From NCBI GenBank assembly GCA_000980705.1, contig LBCK01000001.1:682001-746000 (forward strand): DNA of 64,000 nt, given 5' to 3'. Below are positions 61,966 to 64,000 of this stretch, in pieces. Made by a program: the position numbers and the translations under genes. The notes under the pieces are model-generated. The model saw only the letters and a program-made list of their open reading frames with translations, was not told the origin of the DNA and searched no databases. The DNA comes from Ruminococcus sp. UNK.MGS-30 (lineage in GTDB: Bacteria > Bacillota > Clostridia > Oscillospirales > Ruminococcaceae). How positions within the stretch are numbered: position 1 is the first letter of the stretch; every line of letters begins with the position of its first letter.

Positions 61966-63309
61966 TTACACTTGCGCAAGCGTCTGCCGCAGAACTGCCA
62001 GATCCAGCCCGTTTACCGTGCCGTCCCCGTTGCAGTCTGCCAACGCCGCAGCGTCCTTGGGCAGGCTTTCCACGCCCAGAAGATACTTCTGGAGAAGCAC
62101 CAGGTCTGCGGCGGAAACGCTGCCGTCTCCGTTGCAGTCCCCCAAAAGCGGCTTGTCAGAATCACCCTTTACCGCCAGGAGCTGCTGCATCAGCGTGTCA
62201 TCATACATCTTGCAGTTGTTCCGGTCGTAGTGCAGGTCTGTGATATCCCACAGCACCGGACACATATCCCGCTCATATGCTGCGCCGCAGACAGAGGACA
62301 GGAACTTCCGGACGGACTCCTCTTCCTTGTTCTTTTTCGGGCAGCCGTATTCTCCGATAATGACCGGGATTCCCTTGTCCACATAGGTGGTTTTCAGAAG
62401 ATCCATGTTCCGGTTCAGTTCCTCGAAGTCTGCATCTGTTCCCCAGGTGGAACGCATCTTGCCCCAGTCTGCATCCTCTTCCAGGATGGCAAAGCCGGAG
62501 GGCGTATAGTAATGCACCGAGACAGCGCAGCGGTGCGCCGGGTCGTCCGGCATCTGGAACAGACTGTCACAGGTCAGTTCCACGTCGGTATTATAGCCGG
62601 AGATGAGCAGGTGGCGCTGGGGATTGTTGCCGCCGGAGGAGCGGATGATGTCCACAAAGGTCTGGTTGATCTCATTGACCAGGGCATAGGATTCCGCCTT
62701 GCCCTCTGTTCCGCCCCAGCGGTTCCACAGGCTCTCCCAGCCCAGTTCTTCGTTCTGGGACTCGAATATCAGATAGTCGTCATAATCGGCAAAGGCATCG
62801 CTGACCTGTGTCCAGATCCGCTTGTACTTCTCCATACAGTTTTCCTTGTCCGTGGGGAAGTTCGCCAGCCAGCCGCCGTCATAGTGCAGATTGAGGATGA
62901 CATACAGACCGCAGTCTCTCGCCCAGTCCACCACCTCTTGCACCGCAGAAAGATAGCTGTCGCTGATGGTGTAGTTATCCCCCATCAGATTGGTCCACGC
63001 CACCGGAACACGAAGAGTGTCGAATCCGGCGTCAGCGTAGCCCTGGATCATCTGCTGGGTAATCACCGGACTGCCCCAGGCGGTCTCATAGGATTCCGGC
63101 GTGCCGTCGCCCCACTGGGCGATCCAGTCGCCGCAGGATTCATAGGTATTGCCCAGGTTGATGCCGATGCCCATATCCTTTACCAGCTCGGCAGTCGTAA
63201 TGTCCCGCATCGGGGACTGTTTCTGGGGCAGCGCCGCAGCAGAAACGGCACAGTTGCACCAGAGCATACCGGCAGCCACTGCGCCGGCAAGTATTTTTTT
63301 CAGATTCAT
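61966..63309 (-). CDS. Secreted GH5 endoglucanase-type enzyme with C-terminal dockerin
   Basis: 447 residues: signal peptide (1-26), GH5 TIM barrel (about 36-375) and dockerin (390-447). GH5 landmarks: GIGINLGNTYESC near 47, FDTLRVPVAWTN near 96, the acid/base Glu187 in FESQNEELG, HYYTPSGF near 266 and the nucleophile Glu320 in VIIGEYG. It is probably an endo-beta-1,4-glucanase, but mannanase or xyloglucanase cannot be excluded. Both dockerin loops are intact (GDCNGDGSVSAADL, ADCNGDGTVNGLDL). The AraC gene lies 43 bases upstream on the same strand. ATG 63309 begins the signal peptide. Confidence 0.93.
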   Translation of the reverse strand: MNLKKILAGAVAAGMLWCNCAVSAAALPQKQSPMRDITTAELVKDMGIGINLGNTYESCGDWIAQWGDGTPESYETAWGSPVITQQMIQGYADAGFDTLRVPVAWTNLMGDNYTISDSYLSAVQEVVDWARDCGLYVILNLHYDGGWLANFPTDKENCMEKYKRIWTQVSDAFADYDDYLIFESQNEELGWESLWNRWGGTEGKAESYALVNEINQTFVDIIRSSGGNNPQRHLLISGYNTDVELTCDSLFQMPDDPAHRCAVSVHYYTPSGFAILEEDADWGKMRSTWGTDADFEELNRNMDLLKTTYVDKGIPVIIGEYGCPKKNKEEESVRKFLSSVCGAAYERDMCPVLWDITDLHYDRNNCKMYDDTLMQQLLAVKGDSDKPLLGDCNGDGSVSAADLVLLQKYLLGVESLPKDAAALADCNGDGTVNGLDLAVLRQTLAQV

Positions 63310-63352
63310 GGTCCTTTTCCCTGCGGCAAAGCGCCGCTGTGTCACTCTATTT

Positions 63353-64000
63353 TTATGCCGGCACGGACACACGTCCCTGCTTGCGGAAGTCCGTAGGCGT
63401 ACTGCCGCAGTTCTTCTTGAACTGGCGCAGGAAGCTGTAGGTACAGCCATAGCCGCACTGCTCTGCGATCTCACCCACCGTCAGTCCCGTGGAAGAAAGC
63501 AGCTCTTTGGCACGCTGCATCTTCGCACAGGTGACATCCGTCATCACCGTGACCCCGAAGGTCTTTTTATAAAGGTGCTGGAGTCCCGAGCGGCTCATGC
63601 GGACAAAGTTCAGCATGGAATCTACCGTACCGAACTGTTCCGGCGTCTGATAGATCCGCATCCGCAGATAAGTCAGCTGCTCGTTGTTGTCCTTGAGCTG
63701 GAGGGTGCTGTGGTGGTCGCCGGCGCTGTATTCCCGGCGGATCTTCATCAGCAGGATGTTGGCGTACTGGTGTTCGATCTCGCTGTGCATCAGCTCTGCC
63801 GAGTAATGCTCATACGCCATCTTGCGGATCAGTTCCGACAGCTCCGCAGCGTTCTGGGTCTGCACCGGCGTATCAAAGGGCATTCCCTCATTGCGCAGGG
63901 CGATCTCTTCTTCCGGCGTCATATTGCAGTAAAACCAGTCGTCCGTATAGACACCGCTCTCCGCCTCATAGCGGCAGGTAGCGTGGGGCGTAAAAAACAG
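63353..64000 (-). CDS. AraC-family transcriptional regulator, 5' end outside the window
   Basis: 216 visible codons, open to the right edge. The C-terminal half has two helix-turn-helix motifs (about the last 100 residues): MSRSGLQHLYKKTFGVTVMT and LTVGEIAEQCGYGCTYSFLR, the AraC signature. The visible N-terminal part (LFFTPHATCRYEAESGVYTD, then DWFYCN) looks like the end of a sugar-sensing cupin domain. It lies directly upstream of the GH5 gene and may control it in response to a cello-oligosaccharide; the ligand is inference. Confidence 0.9.
   Translation of the reverse strand: MFFTPHATCRYEAESGVYTDDWFYCNMTPEEEIALRNEGMPFDTPVQTQNAAELSELIRKMAYEHYSAELMHSEIEHQYANILLMKIRREYSAGDHHSTLQLKDNNEQLTYLRMRIYQTPEQFGTVDSMLNFVRMSRSGLQHLYKKTFGVTVMTDVTCAKMQRAKELLSSTGLTVGEIAEQCGYGCTYSFLRQFKKNCGSTPTDFRKQGRVSVPA

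Noticed and set aside
61776-61979. A 67-codon minus-strand frame at the end of the TA array
   Set aside because: It overlaps the GH5 terminator and the decayed antitoxin unit, has no ribosome binding site and lacks the toxin pattern.

Overview
This window looks like chromosomal DNA of a cellulosome-forming Ruminococcus (Ruminococcaceae, Firmicutes). The basis is a dockerin- and cohesin-bearing protein set with Thr-rich linkers, a C-terminal X-dockerin type module like that of R. flavefaciens scaffoldins, canonical Gram-positive promoters (TTGACA or TTGCAA, 17-bp spacer, TATAAT), strong AGGAGG ribosome binding sites and a Firmicutes-type S10-spc-alpha ribosomal operon. The R. champanellensis / R. 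flavefaciens group is my best guess; this is inference, not a database match.

Layout. 1-6.4 kb: a cut-off membrane protein gene, mntP, and two minus-strand cellulosome structural genes (a cohesin-dockerin adaptor followed by a 1356-residue modular scaffoldin-like protein). 6.4-7.0 kb: a gene-free stretch with a cluster of TTTTCCACA boxes. 7.0-23.3 kb: one long minus-strand operon from rpsJ to rplQ, including secY, adk, map, a KOW protein, infA and rpoA, with a promoter and a candidate attenuator at its head and stem-loops in its few wide spacers. 23.5-26.2 kb: a MITE-like element and a three-gene surface protein/sortase/membrane protein operon. 26.9-39.9 kb: proS, a DUF2798 protein behind a hairpin leader, a YpsA-like protein, a split acyl-CoA dehydratase activase pair, alr, tatD, birA, an AIM24-type protein and an XRE regulator. 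40-46 kb: a dockerin-bearing GH8 enzyme, a TPR-DUF4037-DUF4125 protein, an aldose epimerase and a small convergent toxin/antisense RNA locus. 46-58.7 kb: pgsA, rimO, a lipid-anchored polysaccharide deacetylase, recX-recA, DUF1385 and prmC, a two-component system, a lipoprotein and citrate synthase. 59.4-64 kb: spoIID, a tandem array of convergent small toxin/antisense RNA loci, a dockerin-bearing GH5 enzyme and a partial AraC regulator.

The most novel feature is a family of par/fst-like type I toxin-antitoxin loci: three apparently intact copies and one decayed copy in tandem at 60.65-61.84 kb, plus one isolated copy at 45.79-46.15 kb. Each intact locus has two face-to-face sigma-A promoters, one shared bidirectional terminator, and a 28-45 residue hydrophobic peptide whose stop codon lies inside the terminator stem. 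Each toxin leader also carries a CUCCC arm able to hide its own Shine-Dalgarno sequence, and the opposing RNA carries a copy of that arm.

A second genome-scale signal is a mosaic of short palindromic modules (for example ten copies of a 19-bp GGGCGAAC/GTTCGCCC palindrome) that fills at least eleven intergenic gaps but no gene. The cellulosome parts here (adaptor, scaffoldin, GH8, GH5) are scattered rather than in one cluster and would assemble outside the cell by cohesin-dockerin binding. The sortase operon shows that covalent surface anchoring is available.
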